64,000 nt of DNA, taken from the NCBI RefSeq assembly GCF_014858725.1, contig NZ_AQGV01000012.1, positions 2,170,001-2,234,000 on the forward strand. The letters run 5' to 3'. This document shows positions 10,728-19,841 of the stretch, piece by piece; within the stretch, counting starts at the first letter, position 1, and every line of letters begins with the position of its first letter. Both the position numbers and the translations under genes were made by a program. The notes below the pieces were generated by a model that ran no database searches, was not told the origin of the DNA, and saw only the letters and a list, made by a program, of their open reading frames with translations. The DNA is from Pseudoalteromonas aurantia 208 (lineage in GTDB: Bacteria; Pseudomonadota; Gammaproteobacteria; Enterobacterales; Alteromonadaceae).

Positions 10728-11462
10728 TTAGTGACGTTTGATATTATCTAAAATAATCCCTGTCGCCATTGCCACATTAAGAGATTCCGCAACACCGAAC
10801 GCAGGGATGGTTATAGGTGTATTTATGTACTTACTTATGGGCTCTCGGATACCGTGAGATTCGCTTCCCATCACGAGTACACCCTGAGTGGAAAACACCG
10901 TTTTATGTACATTTTCGCCATTTAAATACGCACCATATATAGCACCCGAGTAAGACGCTAAAAACTCAGTTAAATCACAACGCACCACATTAACGCGAAC
11001 AAAAGACCCCATCGTTGCACTGATCACTTTTGGGTTTAGATGATCGGCACAATCTTCACTGACAATAACTTGCTTTAATCCGTACCAATCAGCAACACGA
11101 ATAATCGTCCCCAGATTGCCAGGATCTGATACACCGTCTAAAGCTAAAACCATACCTGAGGTATCTATCTCGCTCCCCTTTGGAAACGGCACCACAGCAA
11201 TTGCTGCACTATTACTCACTAACGTACTTACTTTTGTTAAACTTTCACTATCCGCTTCTGTTACGTTAACGCCCTGCAACTTTAGGTGATAGCAAGACAA
11301 AAACTCTGCCGTTGCAAATAGTTGTTCAATTTTCAGGCCTGCATCTAGTAATTCAAGGACATTCTTTTCTCCTTGAACTAAATATAATTGATGCTGTTTG
11401 CGGTATTTTTTTTGCGCTAAAGCACGCAAGAGTTTGGATTGGTTCTTAGTGATCATAGCCAC
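10728..11462 (-). CDS. TrmH/SpoU-family RNA 2'-O-methyltransferase
   Basis: 244-residue SPOUT methyltransferase. An N-terminal substrate-binding domain (about 1-95, KNQSKLLRALAQKKYRKQHQ then LVQGEKNVLELL) precedes the trefoil-knot domain with motif 1 GVSDPGNLGTIIRVADWYG, motif 2 VMGSESHGI and motif 3 ITIPAFGVAESLNVAMATGI, which bind S-adenosylmethionine and form the active site. The family methylates ribose in rRNA or tRNA. The target cannot be assigned from sequence, although the N-terminal domain resembles RlmB/MRM3-type enzymes. A second in-frame ATG two codons later is an alternative start. It precedes smc on the same strand. Confidence 0.9.
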   Translation of the reverse strand: MAMITKNQSKLLRALAQKKYRKQHQLYLVQGEKNVLELLDAGLKIEQLFATAEFLSCYHLKLQGVNVTEADSESLTKVSTLVSNSAAIAVVPFPKGSEIDTSGMVLALDGVSDPGNLGTIIRVADWYGLKQVIVSEDCADHLNPKVISATMGSFVRVNVVRCDLTEFLASYSGAIYGAYLNGENVHKTVFSTQGVLVMGSESHGIREPISKYINTPITIPAFGVAESLNVAMATGIILDNIKRH

Positions 11463-11560
11463 CTCAATGTTGAGTGACGAAGATTATACCTGAGGTAAAG
11501 AAGATTGCGAATATCTCTTTGTATTGAAAAGGCGAAACAGTGGTTGATCCATTCCCCAAA

Positions 11561-11588
11561 AAAATAAGGCTCATATGAGCCTTATTTT
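11561..11588. terminator. Perfect palindromic terminator
   Basis: A symmetric stem (core ATAAGGCTC / GAGCCTTAT) with flanking A and T runs on both sides, 17 bp beyond the stop of the secreted subtilase gene. It ends that minus-strand transcript and could act in both directions. Confidence 0.85.
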
Positions 11589-11604
11589 GTACCTTGGGGA
11601 GTGA

Positions 11605-14124
11605 TTAATTAAAAGTAACAGTCACTTCTTCAGAACAAATGTCTACAGAGTTAACTGATGTACATACTTTATATACATATTGACTTTGTGTAGCGCGACG
11701 AATGAAATCACGATACGCACCTGTGTTCAAAGTCGTCGCCAGTAGCTCGCCATCACGGTAAACATCAACGGTTGATGTCGCCGCGCCTTGATATGATAAT
11801 TCGATACGAGCAAAACCCAACCTTGTTTTGTTTGCACGCTTTACTTTTAGCTCTGGTGCAGTATCTGAATCACCGGCAACCACCACATCCATAGATCTTG
11901 AATCAGTCAATCCCGTGGCATCTGTTACGGTTAACGTCACTGGATATAAACCCGTTGCGCCATAGACATGTACAGGGTTTTGTTCTGATGATGTATTGCC
12001 ATCACCGAAATCCCATGCCCAAGTCGAAATGTCATCATTTGCATCTCGGCTACCGTCAAAAAAGCTGACTTGTAACGAATCTACAACAGTTAAGAAATCT
12101 GCTTCAGGGGCTCTTGGACCTACTTCACCAAGACCTGTCAGTGTTAATGCCCACTGATTAATTGACCCAGTATCTTCAGCATACGTATCGACCACTTTTA
12201 GTGTCCAATCACCTTGTGCAACTTCACCATTAAATGCACTGGATGCAAAGGATTGATTGATATCGTCCGCGCCACCGCCTGCTTTATTATGTAATGTTGC
12301 GGTAGTTCCTGCTGGTGAGGTTAGCGTAACAACCAAGTCACCAATATAAGTATGTGATATATCAACTAATGTGTCTGAACCAAATATGGTTACTTCGTCT
12401 GACACATTGATGATAGAAGATGCACCTGTAGGATCATTATCTGGAATATCAACTTTCTCATTATTACTATAATCAAACTCAGTTAATCCTTGAGGGTTTA
12501 CATATAAAGATAATTGACTGTCTTTACGCAAATCACCACTGGTTGCTTCAACAGTAAATGAGTAGCTGCCCCATTGAGTATCCGCTGTTGTTGGCGCTGT
12601 TAATGTGAATGAGCCGCCTGGCTGCACTGTGCTTGTTGATAACACAGCCCCGGCTAAATCACTTGTTACAGCCAAGCTAATATCACCACTCCATCCTGCA
12701 ACTGACGCAACTTCAAAAGTATAAGAAGCTGTTTCACCCGCAGTAATTTCTTGCGATACAGGCGTTGCTGATAGTCTGAAGCCTGGCGTTGGATCAGCTT
12801 CTTCCAACGCGGTTGCGACATTCAAGCGTTTGCCTGACACGGTCTTTCCGTTTAAAGCTGCATTATCATCACCAGAGTTCATAAGTAACTCTTTTAACTC
12901 TGCGGTCGTTAAATCAGGGTTAACAGATAACGCTAATGCTGCAGCGCCAGCAACATGTGGAGTAGCCATGGAAGTACCAGAGTAACTATCATAACCACCG
13001 CCAGGGACTGTTGACACAATCGCTGAGCCAGGTGCACCTAAATCAACACTGGTCAAGCCCCATTGCGAGAAGCTCGACATAGCATCAGTATGTGTTGTGC
13101 TGGCAATTGACAATATTGATGCATGCTCATAGCTTGATGGGTAGTGTGGGTTAGTATCATTATCAACCGCGCTATTACCTGCTGCTGCTACGAATAAAAT
13201 GCCCGCTTCTTCTGAACTGGTTAATGCATCTGACATTGCTTGGCTAAAACCACCGCCGCCCCAGCTATTATTAGAGACTCTGACGTCAACACCAGCATTT
13301 CTTAAGCCCACTAAATAATCGATACATTTTATTGCATTTGCTGATGAACCACTGCCTGACGCATCTAAGAATTTACAACCAACTATGGATACCTGTTGAT
13401 TTACACCAACAACACCTACGCCATCGTTACCAACCGCACCAATCGTACCCGATACATGTGTACCATGGCCTTGGTCATCCATAGGGTCACCTACATCTGT
13501 TATCGCATTGATCCCATGCATGTCATCAATATAACCGTTGTTATCATTGTCAATACCGTCTCCAGCTATCTCATTTGGATTGATCCACATATTGGCAGTG
13601 AGGTCTGGGTGAGTATGATCAACACCTGTATCAATAACCCCTACCACAACATCACGACTACCCACTGAAATATCCCATGCCTCTACGGCATCAATATCTG
13701 CATCAGCTGTACCGCCTGTTTGACCTGTATTATGAAGGCCCCAAAGCTCAGAAAACTTAGGGTCATCTGGAGTACCTTGAATTGTTAGTCGGTAATTTGG
13801 CTCAACATACTGCACTGCTTCATGTTCAGAAAGTGCCTTTATAACGGCTTTTGGATTCTTTTTATCTAGTTTAAATTCAGCTAAGCGACCTTTTAAGACG
13901 TGCTTGTAGCCGTCGTCTATTTCGTCTTTATTTACATCGGTAATTTTTGCGCTGACTAATTGACGAGCGGCCAACCTTTGCGCTTTGGTTGCACTTTCTT
14001 TAAATACAACAATAACAGAGTCATTTGTTGCACTTGAATGTTCAGTATCAGTTACAACGTTGATAGCAGCTTGCGAAAAACACGGTAGTAACGCAAGCGT
14101 CAAAGCAGATAGTTTTAATTTCAT
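11605..14124 (-). CDS. Secreted S8 subtilase with P and PKD domains
   Basis: 839-residue exported serine protease. Sec signal peptide at 1-20 (cleavage after SQAA); I9 inhibitor-like propeptide about 33-115; catalytic domain about 140-430 with D165 (VIDTGVD), H220 (GHGTHVSG), oxyanion N317 (AAAGN) and S385 (GTSMATPHVAG). Next come a beta-rich segment, a proprotein-convertase P domain (about 550-665), a PKD domain (about 670-745, containing WAWDFGDGNTSS) and an 80-residue tail with two cysteines. Such enzymes degrade extracellular protein; PKD and P modules often aid substrate binding and folding. Monocistronic, with a terminator just downstream. The substrate is not predictable. Confidence 0.93.
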   Translation of the reverse strand: MKLKLSALTLALLPCFSQAAINVVTDTEHSSATNDSVIVVFKESATKAQRLAARQLVSAKITDVNKDEIDDGYKHVLKGRLAEFKLDKKNPKAVIKALSEHEAVQYVEPNYRLTIQGTPDDPKFSELWGLHNTGQTGGTADADIDAVEAWDISVGSRDVVVGVIDTGVDHTHPDLTANMWINPNEIAGDGIDNDNNGYIDDMHGINAITDVGDPMDDQGHGTHVSGTIGAVGNDGVGVVGVNQQVSIVGCKFLDASGSGSSANAIKCIDYLVGLRNAGVDVRVSNNSWGGGGFSQAMSDALTSSEEAGILFVAAAGNSAVDNDTNPHYPSSYEHASILSIASTTHTDAMSSFSQWGLTSVDLGAPGSAIVSTVPGGGYDSYSGTSMATPHVAGAAALALSVNPDLTTAELKELLMNSGDDNAALNGKTVSGKRLNVATALEEADPTPGFRLSATPVSQEITAGETASYTFEVASVAGWSGDISLAVTSDLAGAVLSTSTVQPGGSFTLTAPTTADTQWGSYSFTVEATSGDLRKDSQLSLYVNPQGLTEFDYSNNEKVDIPDNDPTGASSIINVSDEVTIFGSDTLVDISHTYIGDLVVTLTSPAGTTATLHNKAGGGADDINQSFASSAFNGEVAQGDWTLKVVDTYAEDTGSINQWALTLTGLGEVGPRAPEADFLTVVDSLQVSFFDGSRDANDDISTWAWDFGDGNTSSEQNPVHVYGATGLYPVTLTVTDATGLTDSRSMDVVVAGDSDTAPELKVKRANKTRLGFARIELSYQGAATSTVDVYRDGELLATTLNTGAYRDFIRRATQSQYVYKVCTSVNSVDICSEEVTVTFN

Positions 14125-14622
14125 TGTTAGATCCAGTATTTTCTCATAATACTCAAAATGGTTTTGCCCACCATTTAAATATTATTTAAATTAATTTTTA
14201 GTGTTCGTCACACTCGTTTTCGGATCTCTCAATATCAATAACATACTCGTTTTCGCGAACACCTGTAAAAAACAGAGTGCTATCACGTGTAAGGTCAGCA
14301 CGCCTTACAACAAGCAATAAAATAAGCAACGACTAATAGATAACATTAAAAAAATTGATGCTGCAAGCGTAAATATGAAAAACAGTAAAAACTGATTAGC
14401 ACATTTAAAAAATACATTTTTTTAACAAAATAGTATGAGTCTACTTCTTAGCTATCATGCCAAAAAAGCCATCCTTTTTGACTGAAAATTTAAAAACCTA
14501 ACACAAAAAACACCAATCAATTGATTTAAAACAATAAATAATTCAATAAAATTACCTATATATTATAGGTTACTGCTTTATTACAGTGAGTTCAGGTCAT
14601 AAGTGAACACACGAAAAATAAA
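14125..14622. other. AT-rich divergent intergenic region (protease / curli)
   Basis: About 500 bp, strongly AT-rich, between the divergent subtilase and the csgB-like gene. It must hold both promoters. A partial repeat of ACTCGTTTTCG occurs twice near 14210-14255. I see no confident -35/-10 pair and no coding sequence. A regulated curli promoter with upstream binding sites is expected here but not demonstrated. Confidence 0.5.
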
Positions 14623-15102
14623 ATGTTAACAAAAAACTCAAAGGACAATGCACATCAACAATTACTCTTGCCAATGCAAAAGTGTGTTGCTCTTTGTGTA
14701 TTGTATTTGTTTTTTGTATCGTTAAAAATCAGTGCCAATAGCCATGACTTACAAGAATCTCCACTATCAATAAGCATACACCCGTCTTTTTTAGCTAGGG
14801 CTCAACACACCAGTGCGCTAGTTCAACAAAACGGTACATTTAATAAAGCAACAATATATCAATCTAGTGACGATTTGAACTCCGTGAATGTATTACAGCT
14901 TGGGAGATACAACCTCGCAAACATTACACAAGTAGGATCAAATAACACCATCAACTTACTACAGCAAGGCAGTAATAACTCTGCTGTAATTATACAAGAA
15001 GGTGATGCAAATATCGTCAACCTAACGCAATTAGGCGAACACGCATTCGTTATCCATCAGCAAGGTAACGATATGATAGTGAACGTCAGCGTTACAAAAT
15101 AA
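14623..15102 (+). CDS. csgB: Minor curlin, CsgB-like nucleator
   Basis: 159-residue exported protein. A long N-region precedes a hydrophobic signal segment (about 20-38). The mature part carries about four to five curlin repeats with the Gln-x-Gly-x-x-Asn signature (LQLGRYNLANITQVGSNN, LLQQGSNNSAVIIQEGDAN). By position (first gene, just before the large curlin), small size and a C-terminal repeat deviating from consensus, it is the likely nucleator that seeds CsgA-type polymerisation at the outer membrane. It could also be a secondary subunit. The real start may be a later codon, since 20 residues precede the hydrophobic stretch. 24 bp separate it from the next gene. Confidence 0.82.
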   Translation: MLTKNSKDNAHQQLLLPMQKCVALCVLYLFFVSLKISANSHDLQESPLSISIHPSFLARAQHTSALVQQNGTFNKATIYQSSDDLNSVNVLQLGRYNLANITQVGSNNTINLLQQGSNNSAVIIQEGDANIVNLTQLGEHAFVIHQQGNDMIVNVSVTK

Positions 15103-15126
15103 TTCAATATAGAACAGGATATTACT

Positions 15127-16641
15127 ATGCTAAAAAAATCACTCATTACATGTGCCATTGCGCTTGCTCTTGGTTATGGTAATGCAGCACTTGCTGCTGA
15201 TTCAAAAGACACAGGCAATACAATTCACTCAGACTTTATGGCAAATGCACAACAAAATAAAGTGGAGATCAGTCAAACGTCTACTAACCCTTCTATAGGC
15301 AATGCCGTTTCTGTAACACAAACAGGTACTGTCAATGGTGCACAAATTACTGTCACCGGTGACGATAACCAGCTGAGCAGTGTACAAGCCGGTGACAATA
15401 ACTTACAAACGACCACCATCACTGGTAACGATAACCACCTTGCCAATAATCAAAATGGCAGTGATGCTAAAACACAAATCAACATTACCGGTGACGCGAA
15501 TATGCTTGCGATTACTCAAGACGGCTTAGCGGGCTTGGGTAACATTGGTAGTCAAGTAATCACTAATATCAACGGTACTGACAACAAACTTAGCATTGAA
15601 CAAGGCGACGGTGGTCATTGGACATTTGTGAGAGATTTACAAGGTAACGAAAATGAAATTAACGTTACCCAAAATGGCGAATGGGGCGAGGTTCATTTAA
15701 ATAGCATTCAAGGCGATGATAATGAAATTGATGTCGAGCAAGATGGGTTTTGGAATGTTGCAACGGTTGATAGCCTAGAAGGACACGAAAACGAAATTGA
15801 ATTTGAACAAGAAGGCGACCGAAACCGTCTAACCGTTGAAGCCATTGTTGGTGACGACAATGACATTAAAGTTGAACAAATTGGCGATAGCAATAAGTTA
15901 GAGTTTGCAGCTGTAACAGGAGATGATAATAACCTATCACTTGAACAAAATGGCGATAACAATACGCTAACAAGTGGCTTATTTGAAGGCAATGATAACG
16001 AAGTTGTTGCAAATCAAGTTGGTAATACCAATACGCTAGAATTGGATATACAAGGTAACGACAATGACTTTGATGTTCGACAAAAAGGCGATGATAACAA
16101 AGCCTATTTAGGTGTTATTGGTGATAATAATACCTTCTCAACGATGCAAGATGGCAATGAAAACAATAGCCATATCGCAAATTTTAATGGCTCAAATAAC
16201 ACATTCTCGATTGCTCAAACTGGTGGGGATTTAAACCACGCAACAATCCAAACCTCTTACCCTGATACATCATTAGAAACGTCTAACAACACTATTGATG
16301 TAACACAAACAGGCAGTGAGAATGACGTGAGCGTTACACTTAGTAGTGTAATTGCAAGTAACGACAACACAGTTACATTTGTACAAGATGGTGGCCTAAA
16401 TGCCATAGACTTAATGCTTGAAGGCACAGGTAATAGCATTGACATTGCACAAATTGGAGACATGAACATGGTCTCAGGTATCGATGGTGGGGCATTCCTA
16501 TTGGCTGGCAATGAGCTGAGCTTAACAATCAACCAAACAGGTACTGGTAACCTTGTCGAAGGTGGTATGTCTCAATTAAATGGCGATGTTTCAATTACGC
16601 AAGTTGGCGACTTTAATACAACGACAGTAACACAAAAGTAA
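15127..16641 (+). CDS. csgA: Very long major curlin, CsgA-like
   Basis: 504-residue amyloid subunit, over three times the length of E. coli CsgA (about 150). Signal peptide about 1-23 (ending ALAA). The remainder is about 18 tandem strand-turn-strand repeats with the pattern Gly-Asp/Asn-Asp-Asn, alternating hydrophobics, Gln-x-Gly-Asp-x-Asn (for example GDDNEIDVEQDG and GDDNNLSLEQNGDNN). The middle repeats are very acidic. Predicted to be exported through CsgG and to form surface curli fibres. AGGA lies before the ATG. Followed by a strong hairpin and then csgE. Function follows from the repeats plus the csgEFG neighbours; fibre formation itself is inference. Confidence 0.9.
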   Translation: MLKKSLITCAIALALGYGNAALAADSKDTGNTIHSDFMANAQQNKVEISQTSTNPSIGNAVSVTQTGTVNGAQITVTGDDNQLSSVQAGDNNLQTTTITGNDNHLANNQNGSDAKTQINITGDANMLAITQDGLAGLGNIGSQVITNINGTDNKLSIEQGDGGHWTFVRDLQGNENEINVTQNGEWGEVHLNSIQGDDNEIDVEQDGFWNVATVDSLEGHENEIEFEQEGDRNRLTVEAIVGDDNDIKVEQIGDSNKLEFAAVTGDDNNLSLEQNGDNNTLTSGLFEGNDNEVVANQVGNTNTLELDIQGNDNDFDVRQKGDDNKAYLGVIGDNNTFSTMQDGNENNSHIANFNGSNNTFSIAQTGGDLNHATIQTSYPDTSLETSNNTIDVTQTGSENDVSVTLSSVIASNDNTVTFVQDGGLNAIDLMLEGTGNSIDIAQIGDMNMVSGIDGGAFLLAGNELSLTINQTGTGNLVEGGMSQLNGDVSITQVGDFNTTTVTQK

Positions 16642-16652
16642 TAGAGTATGAC

Positions 16653-16683
16653 AAGGCAGTGCGGGCAGCTCCCGTGCTGCTTT
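16653..16683 (+). terminator. Hairpin between csgA and csgE
   Basis: A 10-bp GC-rich stem with two G-T pairs (GCAGTGCGGG at 16656-16665, CCCGTGCTGC at 16671-16680, loop CAGCT), extendable by A/G-T pairs on both sides, then a short T run. Likely a leaky terminator or mRNA 3'-stabiliser that keeps subunit mRNA in excess over csgEFG. Confidence 0.6.
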
Positions 16684-16706
16684 CATACAATTTAAGAGTC
16701 ATTATT

Positions 16707-17090
16707 ATGAATGCAGTACTGAAAATTTTCTTTTTCATAATTATTTCTACCTCCAATTCCATTCGTGCACAAGAAGATATTGGTGGTTTTTTATTAGATC
16801 AAAGCATTAGCCGATCTGGATACGAGTTTTATTATCAATTAAGCATGTTGTGGCAAGATATCCCCAATACATCAGGTGCAAGTGTTGTTATAAAAGAAAC
16901 TTTAATTCCTCGTGCTGGGACAGTTTTAAAAGTTGAGCTCAATAACAAAATAGTTTATCAAACATTTATGGGGAGACGACTCAAACCGATTGATGAACAA
17001 GTCGAGCAGGCAGCCATTACGCTGGTCAACCTCATCGCATCAAACAACTTCAGTGAATTTAACCAAGACATGGCAAGCAGTGGTCTTTAA
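16707..17090 (+). CDS. csgE: Curli assembly chaperone CsgE
   Basis: 127-residue periplasmic protein that in E. coli caps the CsgG pore and directs curlin subunits to it. Signal peptide about 1-21 (ending SIRA). The mature part aligns by eye with E. coli CsgE: GGFLLDQSISRSGYEFY corresponds to the GLLTDHTVSSIGHDFY region, and VYQTFMGRRLKP to VIFQTFLFPLK. The ATG at 16707 is preferred over a GTG at 16659 because AAGAG precedes it at good spacing, the signal peptide begins there, and the GTG lies within the hairpin. One base separates it from csgF. Confidence 0.92.
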   Translation: MNAVLKIFFFIIISTSNSIRAQEDIGGFLLDQSISRSGYEFYYQLSMLWQDIPNTSGASVVIKETLIPRAGTVLKVELNNKIVYQTFMGRRLKPIDEQVEQAAITLVNLIASNNFSEFNQDMASSGL

Positions 17091-17091
17091 T

Positions 17092-17505
17092 ATGAAAAAA
17101 ATACTCATTACTACCCTATTCATCTCACCACACTTACTGGCAAGTGAATTGGTCTATACGCCAATAAACCCGAGCTTTGGCGGCAGCCCTCTCAATGCCA
17201 GCATGCTCATGAATAAGGCACAATCTCAGAATAAGCATAAAGCTCATACAACAGAAAAGACGTATGCGGAACGATTACAAGAGTCATTAGAGCGTTCATA
17301 CATCAATAAAATCGTTCGAGAGCTCACTGACCTCGCATTTGGTGAAAACCCAGCTGATAATGTATTCGGACAAGACTCAACTTTTATAAGTGGTGACTAC
17401 GAAATTAAGATGATCACCAGCAACTCTGACAGTATCACTGTACAGATCACTAATTTAATTGATGGTGAGATTGTGACCATCGAAGTACCTAGGTTTAACC
17501 CATGA
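17092..17505 (+). CDS. csgF: Curli assembly protein CsgF
   Basis: 137-residue exported protein. Signal peptide about 1-17 (ending LLAS); the mature N-terminus ELVYTPINPSFGGSPLNAS matches the conserved CsgF motif (NPNFGGNP in E. coli) that inserts into the CsgG barrel and couples it to the nucleator. The C-terminal part (DYEIKMITSNSDSITVQITN) also matches the family. Start chosen at the ATG at 17092 immediately after the csgE stop; an in-frame upstream TTG/ATG would lie inside csgE and destroy the signal peptide. Its stop overlaps the csgG start by four bases, implying translational coupling. Confidence 0.93.
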   Translation: MKKILITTLFISPHLLASELVYTPINPSFGGSPLNASMLMNKAQSQNKHKAHTTEKTYAERLQESLERSYINKIVRELTDLAFGENPADNVFGQDSTFISGDYEIKMITSNSDSITVQITNLIDGEIVTIEVPRFNP

Positions 17506-18296
17506 TAAAGTACACAATAAAAATAATAATGATGACTATACTATTAGGGTGCACTGTAGCCTGTTCAAACATATCGCAAGTGCTTCCCCCGGATATTAAA
17601 ATAGCCCAAACATTAGAACAAACAGATACGTTCTCCGAATTGCAAACGCTACCTGAACCGATGGGGAGTATCCCTGTATCGGTCTACTCATTTCGAGACC
17701 AAACAGGTCAATATAAGCCAATTGCTAATGTAAGCTCATTTTCGACGGCTGTAACACAAGGTGCTTCAGCTATATTAGTACAAGCACTCAATGAAACAGA
17801 TTGGTTTATACCTGTTGAGCGAGAAGGTTTACAAAATATCTTAACAGAGCGAAAAATAATACGAGCTGCGCAAGACAGCAATACAGGCGCAAAGAATAAA
17901 CTTCCTCCATTGAAAACAGCAAAAATACTGATTGAAGGTGGTATTATTAGTTACGATTCCAACACAAAAACCGGCGGTCTAGGGGCCGAATATTTTGGTA
18001 TAAGCACTTCTGAATTATACCGAGAAGATGTTATTTCTATCTATATGCGTGCTGTTGACGTAAGAACTGGGGTTGTTCTCACATCAGTTGCAACAACCAA
18101 AACGGTGTTGAGCCATGAGGTTAGAGCTGGATTTTTCCGTTTCGTTAGTTATAAGCGCTTAGCCGAAGCTGAAGCCGGCTACACAAATAACGAACCTATG
18201 CATATTTGTGTAAAGCAGGCGATTGAAAAAGCGCTGGTAAACTTAATTCAAAGTGGTATCAAAAAAGGAATTTGGTCACCTAAAAAACTCAGTTAG
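17502..18296 (+). CDS. csgG: Curli secretion pore CsgG
   Basis: 264-residue outer-membrane lipoprotein forming the nonameric curlin export channel. A lipobox-type signal peptide is present with two candidate cysteines (C17 and C21). Conserved family segments: PEPMGSIPVSVYSFRDQTGQYKP, WFIPVEREGLQNILTERKIIRAAQ, KILIEGGIISYDSN, GGLGAEYFGI and FRFVSYKRLAEAEAGYTNNEP, all close to E. coli CsgG. The tail is shorter than in E. coli. Last gene of the csgBAEFG set; its 3' end overlaps the convergent csgD-like gene by eight bases. Confidence 0.96.
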   Translation: MIKYTIKIIMMTILLGCTVACSNISQVLPPDIKIAQTLEQTDTFSELQTLPEPMGSIPVSVYSFRDQTGQYKPIANVSSFSTAVTQGASAILVQALNETDWFIPVEREGLQNILTERKIIRAAQDSNTGAKNKLPPLKTAKILIEGGIISYDSNTKTGGLGAEYFGISTSELYREDVISIYMRAVDVRTGVVLTSVATTKTVLSHEVRAGFFRFVSYKRLAEAEAGYTNNEPMHICVKQAIEKALVNLIQSGIKKGIWSPKKLS

Positions 18297-18996
18297 TATG
18301 GTAACGAGTTAACGCATCGGGGAAAAACTGTCTGGCCCAATTAAGTAACTCGATGCGATTACGCGATTTTGTCTTCTTAAAAGCACTATATAAGTGTGTT
18401 TTTACCGTATGATCACTAATATGCAATTTGTTGGCTATTTCCTTATTCTGAGCCCCTTCTGCAATCAGCTTAATAATTGTTTTCTCACGCTTAGTTAAGT
18501 TATATTGCGTTTCATCAATCTCTGCAGCAGGTGTTATATTTTTTGTTTGTAAATGTTCCGATAACAACTCTGAGAATGTGCTACTAATTATGCTTCGACG
18601 AAACCACAACTCACCATCGATAATAGAACGGATACTTTTTAGCTGTACATCAGGCGTATCAGTATCATAAATCACACCTTTAATACCCGCCAGCAATGCG
18701 CTCCTTTCAGACACTGCTGTCTCTTTTACATTTACTAATACAATAGAGTTTCGTTTTGCAAGTGCACTTATATTTGCAGGGATATACTCATTCCATTTAA
18801 CCCCAACCATATCAATAAACACGACATCATGAATATTGTCATCTGAGACTTGCTCAATAGCCATATCAAGATTCAATGAAAAAACACACTCAACTTCCAG
18901 CATGAGTAAAATACTTCGTAAATAATATAAATTACTCTGCTCTTTTATCGTTTGCTGTGCCGTAACAATTGTAGCCAAACGCGCAGCTTTTCCCAT
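18289..18996 (-). CDS. csgD: CsgD-like LuxR-family regulator
   Basis: 235-residue transcription factor. An N-terminal degenerate receiver-like domain (about 5-135) has an aspartate at D62 but no acidic pair near its start. The C-terminal LuxR helix-turn-helix (about 165-230, LTKREKTIIKLIAEGAQNKE then HTVKTHLYSAFKK) closely follows E. coli CsgD, the master activator of curli and biofilm matrix. Control of the adjacent csg genes is the natural inference. Unlike in enterics, it is not at the head of csgEFG but convergent with csgG at its 3' end, so it is transcribed from its own promoter upstream of 18996. Confidence 0.85.
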   Translation of the reverse strand: MGKAARLATIVTAQQTIKEQSNLYYLRSILLMLEVECVFSLNLDMAIEQVSDDNIHDVVFIDMVGVKWNEYIPANISALAKRNSIVLVNVKETAVSERSALLAGIKGVIYDTDTPDVQLKSIRSIIDGELWFRRSIISSTFSELLSEHLQTKNITPAAEIDETQYNLTKREKTIIKLIAEGAQNKEIANKLHISDHTVKTHLYSAFKKTKSRNRIELLNWARQFFPDALTRYHTN

Positions 18997-19433
18997 GTGA
19001 TTACCTTTTCATTTTCCACAAGCACCCGATGAACTTGTTTCTGTTCCGATAAGAATTAAACTACACAAAAAAAACATATATGTAAATATTATGTTTTATT
19101 ACAAAATAGTTTATCAAATGCAATAATAAATACCGAAGTAAAAATTAAAACCATCTAAAACATACTGATATATCATAAAAACATCTTCAAGAGCACTCAA
19201 TGAAAAGCAAAAAAAAGCAAAAAAACTTGTATTGACAGCAAACATTTTATCGATTTATTTTAACAAAAGCATTCACTCTTACGTACAAAAAGGTACATCT
19301 ACTCTTGTTATCATTCAGTTTCTTTTCTTGATACTGACTTTTGCTAAAAATAAATCATGATTTTTCTAAAGTATTCACTTTATAGGTCGATAGCTTGTTT
19401 GAATAATCACTAATTATAAAAGGCATAAATTTA
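18997..19433. other. AT-rich gap upstream of csgD-like gene
   Basis: 437 bp, very AT-rich with many A and T runs, between two divergently oriented genes. No coding sequence is visible. It must contain the promoter of the csgD-like gene; in enterics the csgD promoter region is long and densely regulated, but no specific site can be named here. Confidence 0.45.
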
Positions 19434-19730
19434 ATGGGTATTGAGTTCGCGGTGCTCACACTAAATATGATAGTGCTGGTCATTGCCTATGGATTACTGA
19501 ACCCAAGCTTTGCTGGTAATTGTTTACGTAAGATATTGATGCAAGATGTAATGGCACTCAGTGTATCGCTGCTTGTAATTGGAACAAGCTTCATGAACAC
19601 AACTCTTAGCTTCACCTTACTCGCATTTAATGTAAACTGGTTTTGGTTCACCTTACTGACGTTTATCATATTACAAGTACCTATGTTCATTTGGTACGCT
19701 AAACGATGGCAAGTGATGTTTTCCCGATAG
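19434..19730 (+). CDS. Small membrane protein of unknown function
   Basis: 98 residues with three strongly hydrophobic segments (about 5-22, 38-58 and 62-88) and a basic C-terminus (YAKRWQVMFSR), so it is an inner-membrane protein with three likely spans. No family recognised. It stands alone between the csgD-like regulator (divergent) and the CBS gene (convergent) and ends at a good intrinsic terminator, which supports its being a real gene. Any link to curli is by position only. Confidence 0.55.
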   Translation: MGIEFAVLTLNMIVLVIAYGLLNPSFAGNCLRKILMQDVMALSVSLLVIGTSFMNTTLSFTLLAFNVNWFWFTLLTFIILQVPMFIWYAKRWQVMFSR

Positions 19731-19742
19731 TTACATTCATGA

Positions 19743-19776
19743 AAAAGGCGCCTAATGGCGCCTTGGCTTTTCTTTA
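19743..19776. terminator. Intrinsic terminator
   Basis: Stem AAGGCGCC (19745-19752) / GGCGCCTT (19757-19764), loop TAAT, followed by GGCTTTTCTTT. Ends the small membrane protein gene. The upstream A run would give a T tract for the opposite strand, so it may also serve the convergent CBS gene. Confidence 0.85.
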
Positions 19777-19841
19777 ATTTACATTACTTTTGGACAATCT
19801 AACCATCTGGCACGACTGTACGCCCTATGGTTGGAAATACG

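Noticed and set aside
13396..13668. Plus-strand open frame opposite the large subtilase
   Set aside because: Composition (Thr/Asn/Ile-rich, no domain) is a shadow of the calcium-binding, Asp-rich part of the protease on the other strand.
15708..16532. Minus-strand open frames opposite the curlin gene
   Set aside because: Ser/Pro-rich shadows created by the Asp/Asn/Gly repeats of csgA; no start signals.
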